Assembly (NCBI RefSeq): GCF_018304965.1
Contig: NZ_JAGQED010000007.1
Location: 1-64,000, forward strand
DNA: 64,000 bases
Direction of reading: 5' to 3'
Origin: Collimonas antrihumi
Lineage (GTDB): Bacteria; Pseudomonadota; Gammaproteobacteria; Burkholderiales; Burkholderiaceae_D
The position numbers and the translations under genes are program-made. Shown in pieces: positions 26,385 to 38,164 of this stretch. The notes beneath the pieces are model-generated. The model had not been told where the DNA came from and searched no databases. It was given only the letters and a program-made list of their open reading frames with translations. Within the stretch, counting starts at the first letter, position 1, and the number at the start of each line of letters is the position of its first letter.

Positions 26385-27473
26385 TTAAATTTCGCTGACA
26401 AGCTGCGGCCCCAATTGCGGCGCTGCTGTCAATTCTTGTTTGGCAATCTGCTCCCAGACCTGCAGCAATTGCGCGGTGACCGAGGCAGCGATGACTGCCG
26501 GCTCCTTGCCGACAATGCCGGGAATGCCGATAGGGCAGACCATGTCGGCCAGACGCTCAAGAGGAATACCGCGCTCATGCAAACGATGCTCGAACTGCAT
26601 GCGCTTGCTCTTCGAGCCGATCAGGCCGAACCAGGCAACGCCATCGCGCTGCAGAATCTGTGCCGACAAGCGTTGGTCGAGCGCGTGATTGTGGGTCATG
26701 ACCAGGAAGCTGGAGCCGGCCGGAGCGCTATCCACCAAGGCTTCCGGCGTATCGGTAGCTTCCACGCAGACGTTGGCCGGCAACTCATCCGGAAACATTT
26801 CTTCCCGCTCGTCGATCCAGACCACCCGGCATGGCAAATCGCCGAGCGCCTTGACGATTGCCGCGCCGACGTGGCCGGCGCCAAACAGAAATAATTGCGG
26901 CCGTGTCGCCAGGCAGGCATCGAGCAGCCAGCGCTTGCCATTATCGTCGCGCAAGACCAGGCAGGCGCCGAGGGCGTTGACTGACGGCGTCGATAAAGAC
27001 GGCAGGGTCGGCAGCCGCCCCGGTCCATGCAGGCGTTCGCCTTCGCCATCGCATAGCGCCGGCGGTGTGGCATCATCCAAGGCGACCAGGCGCCAGCTGT
27101 CTTCGGCTTCGCGCAAGCGACGTTGCAGGAAACTGAAATAATCGGCTGCGGCGGGCGTTACGCGTTCAAACGCCAGATGCACGACGCCGCCGCAACACTG
27201 GCCCAGCGATGGCCCAAGTGAAAACCGTTGCAGGCGACGTTCACGGGTAAGCGACAAGCCCTCATCCAGCATTTCGCGGGCGATCCGGATTGCTTGCAAT
27301 TCGAGATGGCCGCCACCGATGGTGTCGAACTGGCCGACTGCGGTCACCACCATTTTGGCGCCCGGCTCACGCGGACCGGAACCTTCGACCTGCGCCACGG
27401 TGACCAGGATCGCCGTGGTGGATTGCGAAGGTTGCGTGATCAGCGTGGTTAGCGCATCCAGCCAGTTGCTCAT
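26385..27473 (-). CDS. xdhC: Xanthine dehydrogenase accessory protein XdhC
   Basis: The product is 362 aa from ATG 27473 (MSNWLDALTTL), with GGAGA upstream; the open frame runs 35 codons further without support. The N-terminal XdhC domain shows AILVTVAQVEGSGPREPGAKMVV, and the C-terminal Rossmann domain shows LFLFGAGHVGAAIVKAL. XdhC binds and sulfurates the molybdenum cofactor before insertion into XdhB. Gap of 34 nt from xdhB, same transcript. Confidence 0.94.
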   Translation of the reverse strand: MSNWLDALTTLITQPSQSTTAILVTVAQVEGSGPREPGAKMVVTAVGQFDTIGGGHLELQAIRIAREMLDEGLSLTRERRLQRFSLGPSLGQCCGGVVHLAFERVTPAAADYFSFLQRRLREAEDSWRLVALDDATPPALCDGEGERLHGPGRLPTLPSLSTPSVNALGACLVLRDDNGKRWLLDACLATRPQLFLFGAGHVGAAIVKALGDLPCRVVWIDEREEMFPDELPANVCVEATDTPEALVDSAPAGSSFLVMTHNHALDQRLSAQILQRDGVAWFGLIGSKSKRMQFEHRLHERGIPLERLADMVCPIGIPGIVGKEPAVIAASVTAQLLQVWEQIAKQELTAAPQLGPQLVSEI

Positions 27474-27507
27474 GATGAGTCTCCCGATGATGGGTAAAAG
27501 CGCTGAA

Positions 27508-29871
27508 TCAGGCCGCACGCGCCATGGCGCGCACAGCATCGACCGCCTTGAGAATCGCTTCGCTGGTCGCCGGTGCATTCAGCGGCGGATTGAAGCGCTT
27601 ACCGCCGACACTGGCGATCGCATCGCGGATCGCGAAAAATACCGAGAACGGCAGCAGCAAAGGCGGTTCGCCAACAGCTTTGGAGCGGTGGATGCTGTCT
27701 TCGACGTTGCGATTCTTGAACAGGTTGACGCGGAAATCCTGAGGGCAATCTGAAATACCAGGGATCTTGTAAGTCGACGGCGCGTGGGTCATCAGCTTGC
27801 CGTCCTTGTTCCACCACAGTTCTTCCGTGGTGAGCCAACCCATGCCTTGAATGAACGCACCTTCAACCTGGCCGATATCTATAGCCGGATTGAGCGACTG
27901 GCCGGCATCGTACAAAGCGTCGGCGCGCAGCAATTTCCATTCGCCGGTGAACGTATCGACTACCACTTCCGATACCGAGGCACCGTAGGCAAAGTAGGAG
28001 AAAGGCCGGCCGGTCATGGTTTTCGGATCCCAATGCAAACCCGGGGTGGCGTAAAAACCGTCAGACCATAATTGAACCCGCGACAGATACGCCTTTTGCG
28101 CCAGCTCGCCAAACGCCATGCTGTGCTCGCCGAGATGGATCGCGCCGGCAGCGAAAGTCACCGCCTTGGCGTCGCCGCCGTGCAATTTGGCGAAGAATTC
28201 TGCCAAACGTTGGCGAATGGTGTGCGCGGCGTCCTGTGCTGCCTTGCCGTTCAGGTCGGCCCCGGTGGATGCTGCGGTAGCCGAAGTGTTGGCGACCTTG
28301 CTGGTATCGGTCGCGCTGACGCGTACCAGTTCCAACGGAATCCCGAGCTCATGCGCCACTACCTGCGCCACCTTGGTGTTGATGCCCTGGCCCATTTCGG
28401 TGCCGCCGTGATTCACCAGTACCGAGCCGTCGGTGTAGACGTGCACCAGCGCGCCCGCCTGGTTGAAGTGGGTGACGTTGAAGGCGATGCCGAATTTGAC
28501 CGGTGTCAGCGCCAGGCCCTTTTTCAGTACCGGACTGGTGGCGTTGAACGCTTCGACGGCAGCGCGGCGTTGCCGGTATTCGCTGCTGGCTTCCAATTCA
28601 GCCACCAGCTCATGAATCACGTTATCGACGATCTTCTGACCGTATTGCGTGACGTTGCGGCCCTCCTCATCGTTGCGGCCGTAGAAATTCAGCTTGCGGA
28701 TATCCAGCGCATCGCGGCCCAGGTTGCGGGCGATTTCGTCGACGATGTATTCGATTGCAATCGCACCCTGCGGTCCGCCGAAACCACGGAAGGCTGTGTT
28801 CGATTGGGTATTGGTCTTGCCGCAACTTGCCTTGATGTCGACATCGGACAGGTAGTAGGTATTGTCGAAATGGCAGACTGCACGGGTTGCTACCGGCGCC
28901 GACAAGTCGGCCGAGAAACCGGCGCGGCTCACCATGTCGACTTTTGCGGCGACGATCCGGCCGGCATCGTCGTAACCGACTTCGTAATCGTAATAGAAAC
29001 AATGGCGCTTGCCGGTGACCATCATGTCGTCGTCGCGGTCGGCGCGCAGCTTGACCGGGCGTTTCAGTTTGGCCGCGGCAATCGCCGCCACCGCCGCCCA
29101 CAAGGCCGATTGCGATTCCTTGCCGCCGAAGCCGCCGCCCATGCGGCGGCATTCCACCACGATGTTATGCGAATGCACGTCCAGCGCATGCGCCACTACG
29201 TGCTGCATTTCGGTTGGATGCTGGGTCGAACACAGCACCAGCATGCCGTTCTGTTCTTTCGGGATGGCGTAGGAAATCTGGCCTTCCAGGTAAAACTGTT
29301 CCTGGCCGCCGACATACAACTGGCCGCTGGCACGATGCGGCGCGCTCTCGAAAGCTTTCTGCGCATCGCCGCGCGCCAGGTGCATCGGCGGCAATACATA
29401 GGATTTGGCCGCATGCGCTGCTTGTGGCGTCAGGATGGCTGGCAATTCTTCATAATCGATGACGACTTTGCGCACGGCACGGCGCGCATTGTCGTGCGTG
29501 TCAGCGACTACCGCGAAGATCGGCTGTCCCACGTATTCGACCAGGCCCTTGGCTAGAATCGGATCGTCGTGAAGGATGGGGCCGCAATCGTTGGCGCCGG
29601 GGATGTCGGCTTCAGTGAATACTGCCACCACACCAGGTGCGCTGCGCACGGCGTCGAGGTTGATCGAGCGAATCCGGGCGTGGGCTTTTTGCGACATGCC
29701 GAGCGCGGCGTGCAGCGTGCCTTGCGCTTCCGGAATGTCGTCGGTGTAGGTGGCTTCGCCCAACACGTGCAAGATCGCCGATTCGTGCGGATGCGATTGA
29801 CCGACTTCCGCCCAGGCAATGCTGCTGTCTTGCGGCGCGGTTTTCATAAAAACTTCAGTTTGCTTGTTCAT
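27508..29871 (-). CDS. xdhB: Xanthine dehydrogenase molybdopterin-binding subunit XdhB
   Basis: The product is 787 aa, full length. Molybdopterin-contact motifs GGGFGGKE, TAFRGFGGPQG and GGTEMGQG are present, and the catalytic Glu is in SKAVGEPPLLL. With XdhA it oxidises hypoxanthine and xanthine to urate in the cytoplasm. Lies 44 nt after xdhA. The 494-codon ORF on the opposite strand (28072-29556) is a shadow of this high-G+C frame. Confidence 0.95.
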   Translation of the reverse strand: MNKQTEVFMKTAPQDSSIAWAEVGQSHPHESAILHVLGEATYTDDIPEAQGTLHAALGMSQKAHARIRSINLDAVRSAPGVVAVFTEADIPGANDCGPILHDDPILAKGLVEYVGQPIFAVVADTHDNARRAVRKVVIDYEELPAILTPQAAHAAKSYVLPPMHLARGDAQKAFESAPHRASGQLYVGGQEQFYLEGQISYAIPKEQNGMLVLCSTQHPTEMQHVVAHALDVHSHNIVVECRRMGGGFGGKESQSALWAAVAAIAAAKLKRPVKLRADRDDDMMVTGKRHCFYYDYEVGYDDAGRIVAAKVDMVSRAGFSADLSAPVATRAVCHFDNTYYLSDVDIKASCGKTNTQSNTAFRGFGGPQGAIAIEYIVDEIARNLGRDALDIRKLNFYGRNDEEGRNVTQYGQKIVDNVIHELVAELEASSEYRQRRAAVEAFNATSPVLKKGLALTPVKFGIAFNVTHFNQAGALVHVYTDGSVLVNHGGTEMGQGINTKVAQVVAHELGIPLELVRVSATDTSKVANTSATAASTGADLNGKAAQDAAHTIRQRLAEFFAKLHGGDAKAVTFAAGAIHLGEHSMAFGELAQKAYLSRVQLWSDGFYATPGLHWDPKTMTGRPFSYFAYGASVSEVVVDTFTGEWKLLRADALYDAGQSLNPAIDIGQVEGAFIQGMGWLTTEELWWNKDGKLMTHAPSTYKIPGISDCPQDFRVNLFKNRNVEDSIHRSKAVGEPPLLLPFSVFFAIRDAIASVGGKRFNPPLNAPATSEAILKAVDAVRAMARAA

Positions 29872-29915
29872 GGTCTCTACTCTTTGTCTTCGCTGGCTGT
29901 GAACTTACTGTCTAC

Positions 29916-31469
<1,554 letters not shown>

Positions 31470-31983
31470 TCGAGTGGCGACTGTTGCAAAAACTGAGTCT
31501 TCGGGGCCGTATCGCCGGTATTGCCTGTGGGCGCTACCGCTCGTTACATATGGCCAGACTGACTTTGCAACGGTCTATTAATTATGGCCCCAGATTAGCA
31601 TTTGCGCCGAGGCTCCATATAGCGATACGGCTAATGTCAGGTATCTTTAAAATGGAATAGGGAACGCATAAGTAATTCCATTTAGCAAATATAGGTATTG
31701 CCAGAGCGATATTATTGATCAATCATCGATTGGTGATGTATTTGATAATTTTTGATGTATTTCTAATGCATTTCGGACGCAGAAAATCTTCGGCGACGGT
31801 AAATGCGGGGCTATCAATGCGGTGGCGGGAGCGGGTATCATCACGCCTGAATAATTGATATTTCCCACGGAGCATAATTGTGACCCCATCCCGCAGCACA
31901 GTACTTTGCCGGAACTCCGCACCAAGTGGCGCAGCGCGGCAGCCAGAAAACCAAAAACAACAATAATCAAGGAGACACCCACA
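31470..31983. other. Divergent control region between xdhA and the purine permease
   Basis: About 510 nt without a supported gene. Visible structure: inverted repeat AATGGAAT (31651-31658) / ATTCCATT (31675-31682) with 16 nt between, and an A+T-rich patch near 31714-31740 with the imperfect dyad ATCAATCATCGATTGGTGAT. Both are candidate operators for a purine-responsive repressor. An open frame reads from 31855 into the permease but has no start signals. I cannot confirm or exclude a purine riboswitch. Confidence 0.4.
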
Positions 31984-33285
31984 ATGCAGCTGCTCGAGAA
32001 TTTTTTCAAGCTTAAAGAAAACGGCACGGACGTCCGCACCGAACTGATCGCCGGACTCACCACTTTCCTGACGATGGCTTACATCATCTTCGTCAACCCG
32101 GCCATCCTGGGCGATGCCGGCATGCCGAAGGGCGCCGTCTTCGTTGCTACCTGCTTGGCAGCCGCCATCGGTACCCTGATCATGGCCATGTACGCCAATT
32201 ATCCGATTGCCCTGGCACCCGGCATGGGCCTCAACGCCTATTTTGCCTACGCGGTGGTGAAGGGCATGGGGGTTTCGTGGGAAGTGGCGCTGGGCGCCGT
32301 CTTCATTTCCGGTTGCCTGTTTATCATCGTCAGCCTGGTCGGCATCCGCGGCATGATCGTCAACGGCATTCCGCCTACGATACGGATTGCCATTACTTCA
32401 GGTATCGGCCTGTTCCTCGGTTTCATCGCGCTCAAGAGTTCGGGCCTGGTGGTCGCCAATCCGGCTACTTTCGTGCAAATCGGCGATCTCCACCAAATCC
32501 CGGTGATCCTGTCGATTATCGGCTTCCTGCTGATCGTGGTGCTGGATCACCTCAAGGTCAAAGGTGCGATCCTGATCGGCATCCTGACCGTTACCGTGCT
32601 CAGCTTTCTGGTCGGTGGCAATACCTTCACCGGCGTGGTGGCGATGCCGCCATCGATCGAGCCGACCCTGTTCAAGCTCGACATCATGGGCGCCTTGTCC
32701 ATGGGTATCATGAACATCGTGCTGGTGTTTTTCCTGGTCGAAATGTTCGATGCGACCGGCACCATGATGGGCGTGGCGAACCGTGCCGGCTTGCTGGTCA
32801 ATGGCAAGATGGCGCGTCTTAACAAGGCTTTGCTGGCGGACAGCACGGCAATTGTCGCCGGCACCCTGCTGGGCACATCCAGCACCACGGCCTATGTCGA
32901 AAGCGCCGCCGGGGTCCAGGCTGGCGGCCGTACCGGCTTGACTTCGCTGGCGGTTGGCATCCTGTTTCTGGCTTGCCTGTTCATCTCGCCGCTGGCCGGC
33001 GCCGTGCCTGCCTACGCTACTGCGCCGGCATTGTTCTATGTTGCCGGCCTGATGCTGCGCGAGCTGGTGCATCTGAACTGGGAAGACAGCACCGAAAGCG
33101 TGCCGGCAGTGATCACCGTGCTGATGATCCCGTTCACCTATTCGATTGCCAACGGGATTGCCTTCGGCTTCATCTCGTACGCAGCGTTGAAACTGTTCAC
33201 CGGCCGCGCGAAGCAAGTGCCGGTGATGGTCTGGGTTATTGCTGCGATCTTCCTGTTCAAGTTCATCCACTTGGGTGGCGACTGA
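31984..33285 (+). CDS. NCS2-family guanine/hypoxanthine permease (AzgA-like)
   Basis: The product is 433 aa from ATG 31984 with AAGGAG upstream. About 12-14 membrane segments are seen. The opening ENFFKLKENGTDVRTELIAG, then TFLTMAYIIFVNP and FFLVEMFDATGTMMGVANRAG, places it in the AzgA/PbuG branch, which imports guanine, hypoxanthine or adenine by proton symport. Divergent from xdhABC, so uptake and oxidation are likely co-regulated. Ends in a strong shared terminator at 33321. Confidence 0.9.
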   Translation: MQLLENFFKLKENGTDVRTELIAGLTTFLTMAYIIFVNPAILGDAGMPKGAVFVATCLAAAIGTLIMAMYANYPIALAPGMGLNAYFAYAVVKGMGVSWEVALGAVFISGCLFIIVSLVGIRGMIVNGIPPTIRIAITSGIGLFLGFIALKSSGLVVANPATFVQIGDLHQIPVILSIIGFLLIVVLDHLKVKGAILIGILTVTVLSFLVGGNTFTGVVAMPPSIEPTLFKLDIMGALSMGIMNIVLVFFLVEMFDATGTMMGVANRAGLLVNGKMARLNKALLADSTAIVAGTLLGTSSTTAYVESAAGVQAGGRTGLTSLAVGILFLACLFISPLAGAVPAYATAPALFYVAGLMLRELVHLNWEDSTESVPAVITVLMIPFTYSIANGIAFGFISYAALKLFTGRAKQVPVMVWVIAAIFLFKFIHLGGD

Positions 33286-33320
33286 CGACCGGATTGCTTA
33301 TTGGCTGAAATAATGGCTGA

Positions 33321-33355
33321 AAAAAAGGGAGCGTTTTTGAAACGCTCCCTTTTTT
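33321..33355. terminator. Bidirectional terminator between the permease and metH
   Basis: AAAAAAGGGAGCGTTT (33321-33336) and its exact complement (33340-33355) with a 3-nt loop, giving T-runs on both strands. It serves the permease (plus) and metH (minus). Confidence 0.92.
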
Positions 33356-33367
33356 ATCAGGTTCAAT

Positions 33368-36300
33368 TTACAAATTCGGCGCCAGCCAGCGCTCGACATC
33401 GTCCTTGCTGACACCACGCCGGGCCGCCATATCGCTGACCTGGTCGTCGCCAACCTTGCCGACCACGAAGTACTTCGATTCAGGATGGGCAAAATAAAAG
33501 CCGGATACCGCAGCGCCCGGGAACATGGCGAATGAATCGGTGAGCAGCATGCCGATTTCATCGCACTGCAAGAGCTTGAACATGTCAGCCTTGACCGTGT
33601 GTTCCGGACAGGCCGGATAACCTGGGGCAGGGCGGATGCCGCTGTAGCTTTCCTTGATCAAGGCTTCGTTGGACAGATTTTCGTCCGGTACATAGCCCCA
33701 CAAGTCCTTACGCACCCGCTCGTGCAGGTATTCAGCGAAGGCTTCCGCCAAGCGATCCGCCAGCGACTTCAGCATGATCGACGAATAATCGTCATGCGCA
33801 TCTTCGAAGCGCTTTTCGTATTTCTCGATGCCGAGGCCACTGGTGACGGCGAACAAGCCGATATAGTCGGCAATCCCGGAAGATTTCGGTGCAATGAAAT
33901 CGGACAGGCATTGATTGGGACGCGCAACGCCGTCGATCACCGGCTTCACGGTTTGCTGACGCATGCCGTAGTAGGTAAACGCGACTTTGCTACGGGTTTC
34001 ATCGGTGTAGATTTCGATGTCGTCATCATTCACCGTATTGGCCGGCATCAGCGCGATGACGCCATTGGCAGTCAGCCAGCGGCCGTCGATCAGTTTCTTC
34101 AGCAGCGCCTGGCCTTCTTCGAATACCTTGCTGGCGGCTTCACCCACCACTTCATCTTTGAGAATGGCGGGATACGGACCGGCCAGATCCCAGGTCTGGA
34201 AGAACGGACCCCAGTCGATGTAGCGCGCCAGTGTGCCCAGGTCGACGTTCTTGAACACGCGGCGACCGATGAATTTGGGTTTGACCGGCGCAAACTGCAG
34301 CCGCGTGCGATTCTCGCGGGCGGCCGCCAACGTCAACAGCGGTACCGTTTTCTTTTTAGCGTGCTGTTCGCGAATCCGTTCGTAATCGAGTGCGATGTCG
34401 TTGATGTACTGATCGCGTTGTTCCGGCGTCAGCAATGACTGCGCTACCGATACCGAGCGTGAAGCGTCTGGTACGTAGACCACCGGGCCTTCGTAATTCG
34501 GCGCAATTTTGACTGCGGTGTGGGCGCGGCTGGTAGTGGCGCCACCAATCAGCAAAGGCATCTTGACGCTGCGGAAATACGGATCGCGCTGCATTTCCTT
34601 GGCGACGTGCGCCATTTCTTCCAGCGACGGTGTAATCAAGCCGCTCAGGCCGATGATGTCGGCATTCTCCGCTTTCGCCATCGCCAGGATTTCCGAGCAC
34701 GGCACCATCACGCCCATGTTGACCACTTCGAAATTATTGCACTGCAAGACCACCGATACGATGTTCTTGCCGATGTCATGCACGTCGCCCTTGACCGTGG
34801 CGATCACGATCTTGCCCTTGGGTTTGGCGGCAATGCCGGTCAGCTCTTCGTGCAGGCGCTTTTCTTCTTCGATGTAGGGAATCAGGTGGGCCACCGCCTG
34901 CTTCATCACGCGCGCCGATTTGACCACCTGCGGCAAGAACATCTTGCCCTGGCCGAACAGGTCGCCGACGATGTTCATGCCATCCATCAGCGGGCCTTCG
35001 ATCACATGGATCGGACGGCCGCCGTTGCCTAGCAATTCCTGGCGGGCTTCCTCAGTATCTTCCACTATCCATTGCGTGATACCTTGCACCAGCGCGTGTG
35101 CCAGCCGTTGCTGCACGGTGCCGCTACGCCATTCCAGCGTTGCTTCTTCTTTCTTGTCGCCAGCCTTCAAGGTCGAGGCGATTTCGATCATGCGTTCGGT
35201 GGCATCTTCGCGGCGGTTCAGCACCACGTCCTCGACTCGCTCGCGCAGTTCGGCAGACAGATTGTCGTACACGCCCATCATGCCGGCGTTGACGATGCCC
35301 ATTGTCATGCCGGCTTTGATCGCGTGATACAGGAACACGGTATGGATTGCCTCACGCGCCGGATCATTGCCGCGGAAGCTGAAACTGACGTTGGAGACGC
35401 CGCCGCTGATCTTGGCGTAAGGCAGGTTCTCGCGAATCCAGCGGGTGGCATTGATGAAATCGACTGCGTAATTGTTGTGCTCTTCGATACCAGTCGCAAT
35501 CGCGAAAATGTTCGGATCGAAAATGATGTCTTCCGGCGGGAAGCCGATCTGATCGACCAGCAACCGGTAGGCGCGCTCGCAAATTTCGATCTTGCGTTCG
35601 TAGGTATCGGCCTGGCCTTTTTCATCGAAGGCCATGACGATCACGGCCGCGCCGTAGCGGCGGCATAATTTGGCCTGGCGCAGGAATTCCGGTTCGCCTT
35701 CTTTCATCGAAATCGAGTTGACGACGGCTTTGCCTTGCACGCACTTCAAGCCCGCTTCGATCACCGACCATTTGGACGAGTCGATCATGATCGGCACCCG
35801 CGCGATATCGGGTTCGGAAGCGATCAGGTTGAGGAAGCGCTGCATCGCCGCCACCGAATCCAGCATCGCTTCATCCATGTTGATATCGATGACTTGCGCG
35901 CCGTTTTCAACCTGCTGGCGCGCTACCGCCAACGCTTCGTCGTATTGCTCGTTGAGGATCAGCCGCGCGAAAGCCTTGGAGCCGGTGACGTTGGTACGCT
36001 CGCCGACGTTGACGAACAGCGAGTCGTCATCGATGGTGAACGGCTCCAACCCCGACAGCCGCATCTCGTGCGTGGTCTCGGGAACGGTGCGTGGCGCAAT
36101 GTTGGCGACGGTGTCGGCAATCGCCTTGATATGCGGCGGCGTGGTGCCGCAGCAACCGCCGGCGATGTTGACGAAACCACTCTCGGCGAAATCCTTGAGC
36201 AGCGACGATGTGACGTCCGGGGTTTCATCGAAACCGGTGTCGCTCATTGGATTGGGCAGCCCGGCGTTAGGATAAATACAGACGAAGGTATCGGCGATTT

Positions 36301-37165
36301 TCGACAATTCTTCGGCGTAGGGCCGCATCAATGCCGCACCCAATGCGCAGTTGAGGCCAACCGTCAGCGGTTTGGCGTGGCGGATCGAGTTCCAGAATGC
36401 CGGTACGGTTTGTCCCGACAGGATACGTCCCGAGGCGTCGGTCACGGTGCCGGAAATCATGATCGGCAGGCGCGCTTTTCCGTTACCCTTGGACTCTTCA
36501 AAGAAGGTATCGATGGCGAACAGCGCCGCCTTGCAATTCAAGGTATCGAAAATGGTTTCGACCAGCAGCACGTCGGCGCCGCCTTCTACCAGGCCGCGGG
36601 TCTGTTCCAGATACGACGCGACCAGCTGGTCGAAGGTGACATTGCGTGCCGCCGGATCATTCACATCCGGTGAGATCGACGCCGTTTTAGGTGTCGGTCC
36701 GAGTGCGCCGGCGACGAAGCGTGGCTTGTCCGGTGTTGAATATTTGTCGCAGGCGGCACGCGCCAGCCGCGCCGAGGCGACGTTCATTTCATAGGCCAGA
36801 TGCGCCATATGGTAATCGTCCTGGGCCACAGTGGTGGCGCCGAAGGTATTGCTTTCGATCAGATCGGCGCCGGCCGCCAGATATTCTTCGTGGATGGCAC
36901 TGATGATATGCGGCTGGGTCAGCGACAGCAGCTCGTTATTACCTTTGACGAACAACTCCCGGCCGGGGCCGGTGAAGTCGATGAAACGACCGTTGGGTCC
37001 GCCGCGATAATCTTCTTCCGTCAGCTTGTATTGCTGGATCATGGTGCCCATCGCGCCATCCAGGATCAGGATGCGTTGCGCCAGCAGCTGGCGCAGGCGG
37101 GCTTCGGTTGTCAAAGCAGTAGTCGAAGCGGCGGTCGAGGTTGGTGCGGATGCGGAAGGCGTCAT
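33368..37165 (-). CDS. metH: Cobalamin-dependent methionine synthase
   Basis: The product is 1265 aa with all four modules in one chain. The homocysteine domain has zinc Cys residues in GLNCALGA and [10 protein letters not shown]. The methyltetrahydrofolate domain starts around [15 protein letters not shown] near 390. The B12 domain has DVHDIGKN with the axial His near 760, and the SAM-dependent reactivation domain fills the last 330 residues. It methylates homocysteine using methylcobalamin. A 25-residue Ser/Thr/Ala-rich extension precedes the usual start ([19 protein letters not shown]). No cobalamin riboswitch was recognised upstream; a terminator of the preceding operon sits there instead. 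Confidence 0.96.
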   Translation of the reverse strand: MTPSASAPTSTAASTTALTTEARLRQLLAQRILILDGAMGTMIQQYKLTEEDYRGGPNGRFIDFTGPGRELFVKGNNELLSLTQPHIISAIHEEYLAAGADLIESNTFGATTVAQDDYHMAHLAYEMNVASARLARAACDKYSTPDKPRFVAGALGPTPKTASISPDVNDPAARNVTFDQLVASYLEQTRGLVEGGADVLLVETIFDTLNCKAALFAIDTFFEESKGNGKARLPIMISGTVTDASGRILSGQTVPAFWNSIRHAKPLTVGLNCALGAALMRPYAEELSKIADTFVCIYPNAGLPNPMSDTGFDETPDVTSSLLKDFAESGFVNIAGGCCGTTPPHIKAIADTVANIAPRTVPETTHEMRLSGLEPFTIDDDSLFVNVGERTNVTGSKAFARLILNEQYDEALAVARQQVENGAQVIDINMDEAMLDSVAAMQRFLNLIASEPDIARVPIMIDSSKWSVIEAGLKCVQGKAVVNSISMKEGEPEFLRQAKLCRRYGAAVIVMAFDEKGQADTYERKIEICERAYRLLVDQIGFPPEDIIFDPNIFAIATGIEEHNNYAVDFINATRWIRENLPYAKISGGVSNVSFSFRGNDPAREAIHTVFLYHAIKAGMTMGIVNAGMMGVYDNLSAELRERVEDVVLNRREDATERMIEIASTLKAGDKKEEATLEWRSGTVQQRLAHALVQGITQWIVEDTEEARQELLGNGGRPIHVIEGPLMDGMNIVGDLFGQGKMFLPQVVKSARVMKQAVAHLIPYIEEEKRLHEELTGIAAKPKGKIVIATVKGDVHDIGKNIVSVVLQCNNFEVVNMGVMVPCSEILAMAKAENADIIGLSGLITPSLEEMAHVAKEMQRDPYFRSVKMPLLIGGATTSRAHTAVKIAPNYEGPVVYVPDASRSVSVAQSLLTPEQRDQYINDIALDYERIREQHAKKKTVPLLTLAAARENRTRLQFAPVKPKFIGRRVFKNVDLGTLARYIDWGPFFQTWDLAGPYPAILKDEVVGEAASKVFEEGQALLKKLIDGRWLTANGVIALMPANTVNDDDIEIYTDETRSKVAFTYYGMRQQTVKPVIDGVARPNQCLSDFIAPKSSGIADYIGLFAVTSGLGIEKYEKRFEDAHDDYSSIMLKSLADRLAEAFAEYLHERVRKDLWGYVPDENLSNEALIKESYSGIRPAPGYPACPEHTVKADMFKLLQCDEIGMLLTDSFAMFPGAAVSGFYFAHPESKYFVVGKVGDDQVSDMAARRGVSKDDVERWLAPNL

Positions 37166-37191
37166 TAGCGTACTCTGGTCAGTAAGAACGC

Positions 37192-37221
37192 AAAAAACCC
37201 GGTCGCCGATAGCGCCGGGTT
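37192..37221 (-). terminator. Rho-independent terminator of the rocD-dihydrolase operon
   Basis: Read on the minus strand: AACCCGG, 12-nt loop with GCG-rich pairing, CCGGGTT, then TTTTG. It lies between the end of the arginine dihydrolase-like gene and metH, so the two are separate units. Confidence 0.75.
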
Positions 37222-37285
37222 GTTTGCAAAGGCAATGCCAGAAATTATACGTTAAATCAATGGCTTGCGTATGCCCCTAAGCTGA

Positions 37286-38164
37286 TTACGCAGCTTCCTG
37301 GCGGGCTACCCGCGTAGCGCCCTGATGTGGTTCATTCAGCTTCAGGGTCAGGCATTTTGCTGCGCCGCCAGCCTTGAGGAATTCGGTCAGTGCTGTCTGA
37401 TGTACAACAAATCCGTGCGTCTGCAACTGCGCGACCAGGGCATCGGATGCCTGGTTCAGGAAGATATGACGACCGGAGTTGACGGTATTGCAAGCAAAAT
37501 GCAGGGCATCTTCGCTGCTGACGATGATCCGTTTGTCAGCCGGAACACGGGCCGTGATCTCGGCCTGCGAAGCCGCATCGAACGCTTCCGGGAAATACAT
37601 CACGTAGCCGCCGGCCAGAGGGCAGAAGCAGGTATCCAGATGATAGAAGCGCGCATCGACCAGTTTCAGCGGCTGCACTTCGATGTCCAGCAATTCCGAC
37701 AGGCGCGTGGCGCAGGCGATATCCGAACGATGGCCGTGGCCGAACCACAGCAGGTTTTCGCTGCGATCCATCAAGGCATCGCCGGCGCCTTCGAAAGGCA
37801 ATTCCGGCGGCAAGGTCAGCACCTCGAAACCATGGGCGGTAAACGCGGCGTCGAAATAGACTTCCTCGGCCTGCCTTTCGACATGGCGGAAACGCGAGAG
37901 CACCACCTTGTTACCCAACACCACGCCGGCATTGGCAGTAAACACCAGATCAGGGACGCCCGGCATGGCCGGCATCATCTTGATGTTTGCTACTTGTCCG
38001 ATCGCCTCCACCAGCGCCAGCCACTGTTGCATGGCGACGTTACGGTTGCCATGCGCAATATTGCCTGCCATCCACGGATTAATGACGTAAGAAACTTCAA
38101 AATGGTCTGGAGCGCACATCAGGAATGTGTCCTCCGCGGTATGGTCCAGCAGGTGGTTGGTCAT
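37286..38164 (-). CDS. Arginine dihydrolase-like amidinotransferase-family enzyme
   Basis: The product is 292 aa, a pentein-fold guanidino-modifying enzyme. The N-terminus FLMCAPDHFEVSYVINPWM, Asn78 in FTANAG, Glu125 in FEGAGD, His175 in FYHLDTCF and Cys271 in GGAAKCLTL are visible. From memory, cyanobacterial arginine dihydrolase ArgZ uses Asn71, His168 and Cys264, each exactly seven positions lower, and the Asn distinguishes dihydrolase from deiminase. The start overlaps the stop of rocD (ATGA), preceded by AAAGGAG. With RocD it would turn arginine into ornithine and then glutamate semialdehyde. A dimethylarginine or citrulline hydrolase remains possible. Confidence 0.75.
   Translation of the reverse strand: MTNHLLDHTAEDTFLMCAPDHFEVSYVINPWMAGNIAHGNRNVAMQQWLALVEAIGQVANIKMMPAMPGVPDLVFTANAGVVLGNKVVLSRFRHVERQAEEVYFDAAFTAHGFEVLTLPPELPFEGAGDALMDRSENLLWFGHGHRSDIACATRLSELLDIEVQPLKLVDARFYHLDTCFCPLAGGYVMYFPEAFDAASQAEITARVPADKRIIVSSEDALHFACNTVNSGRHIFLNQASDALVAQLQTHGFVVHQTALTEFLKAGGAAKCLTLKLNEPHQGATRVARQEAA

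Noticed and set aside
28072-29556. A 494-codon ORF on the plus strand opposite xdhB
   Set aside because: It mirrors the whole-length, motif-perfect XdhB frame; long antisense frames are a by-product of G+C-rich third codon positions, and the translation shows no family features.
37166-37285. Cobalamin riboswitch upstream of metH
   Set aside because: The 120-nt gap holds only a terminator hairpin and no B12-box-like sequence or room for the aptamer.
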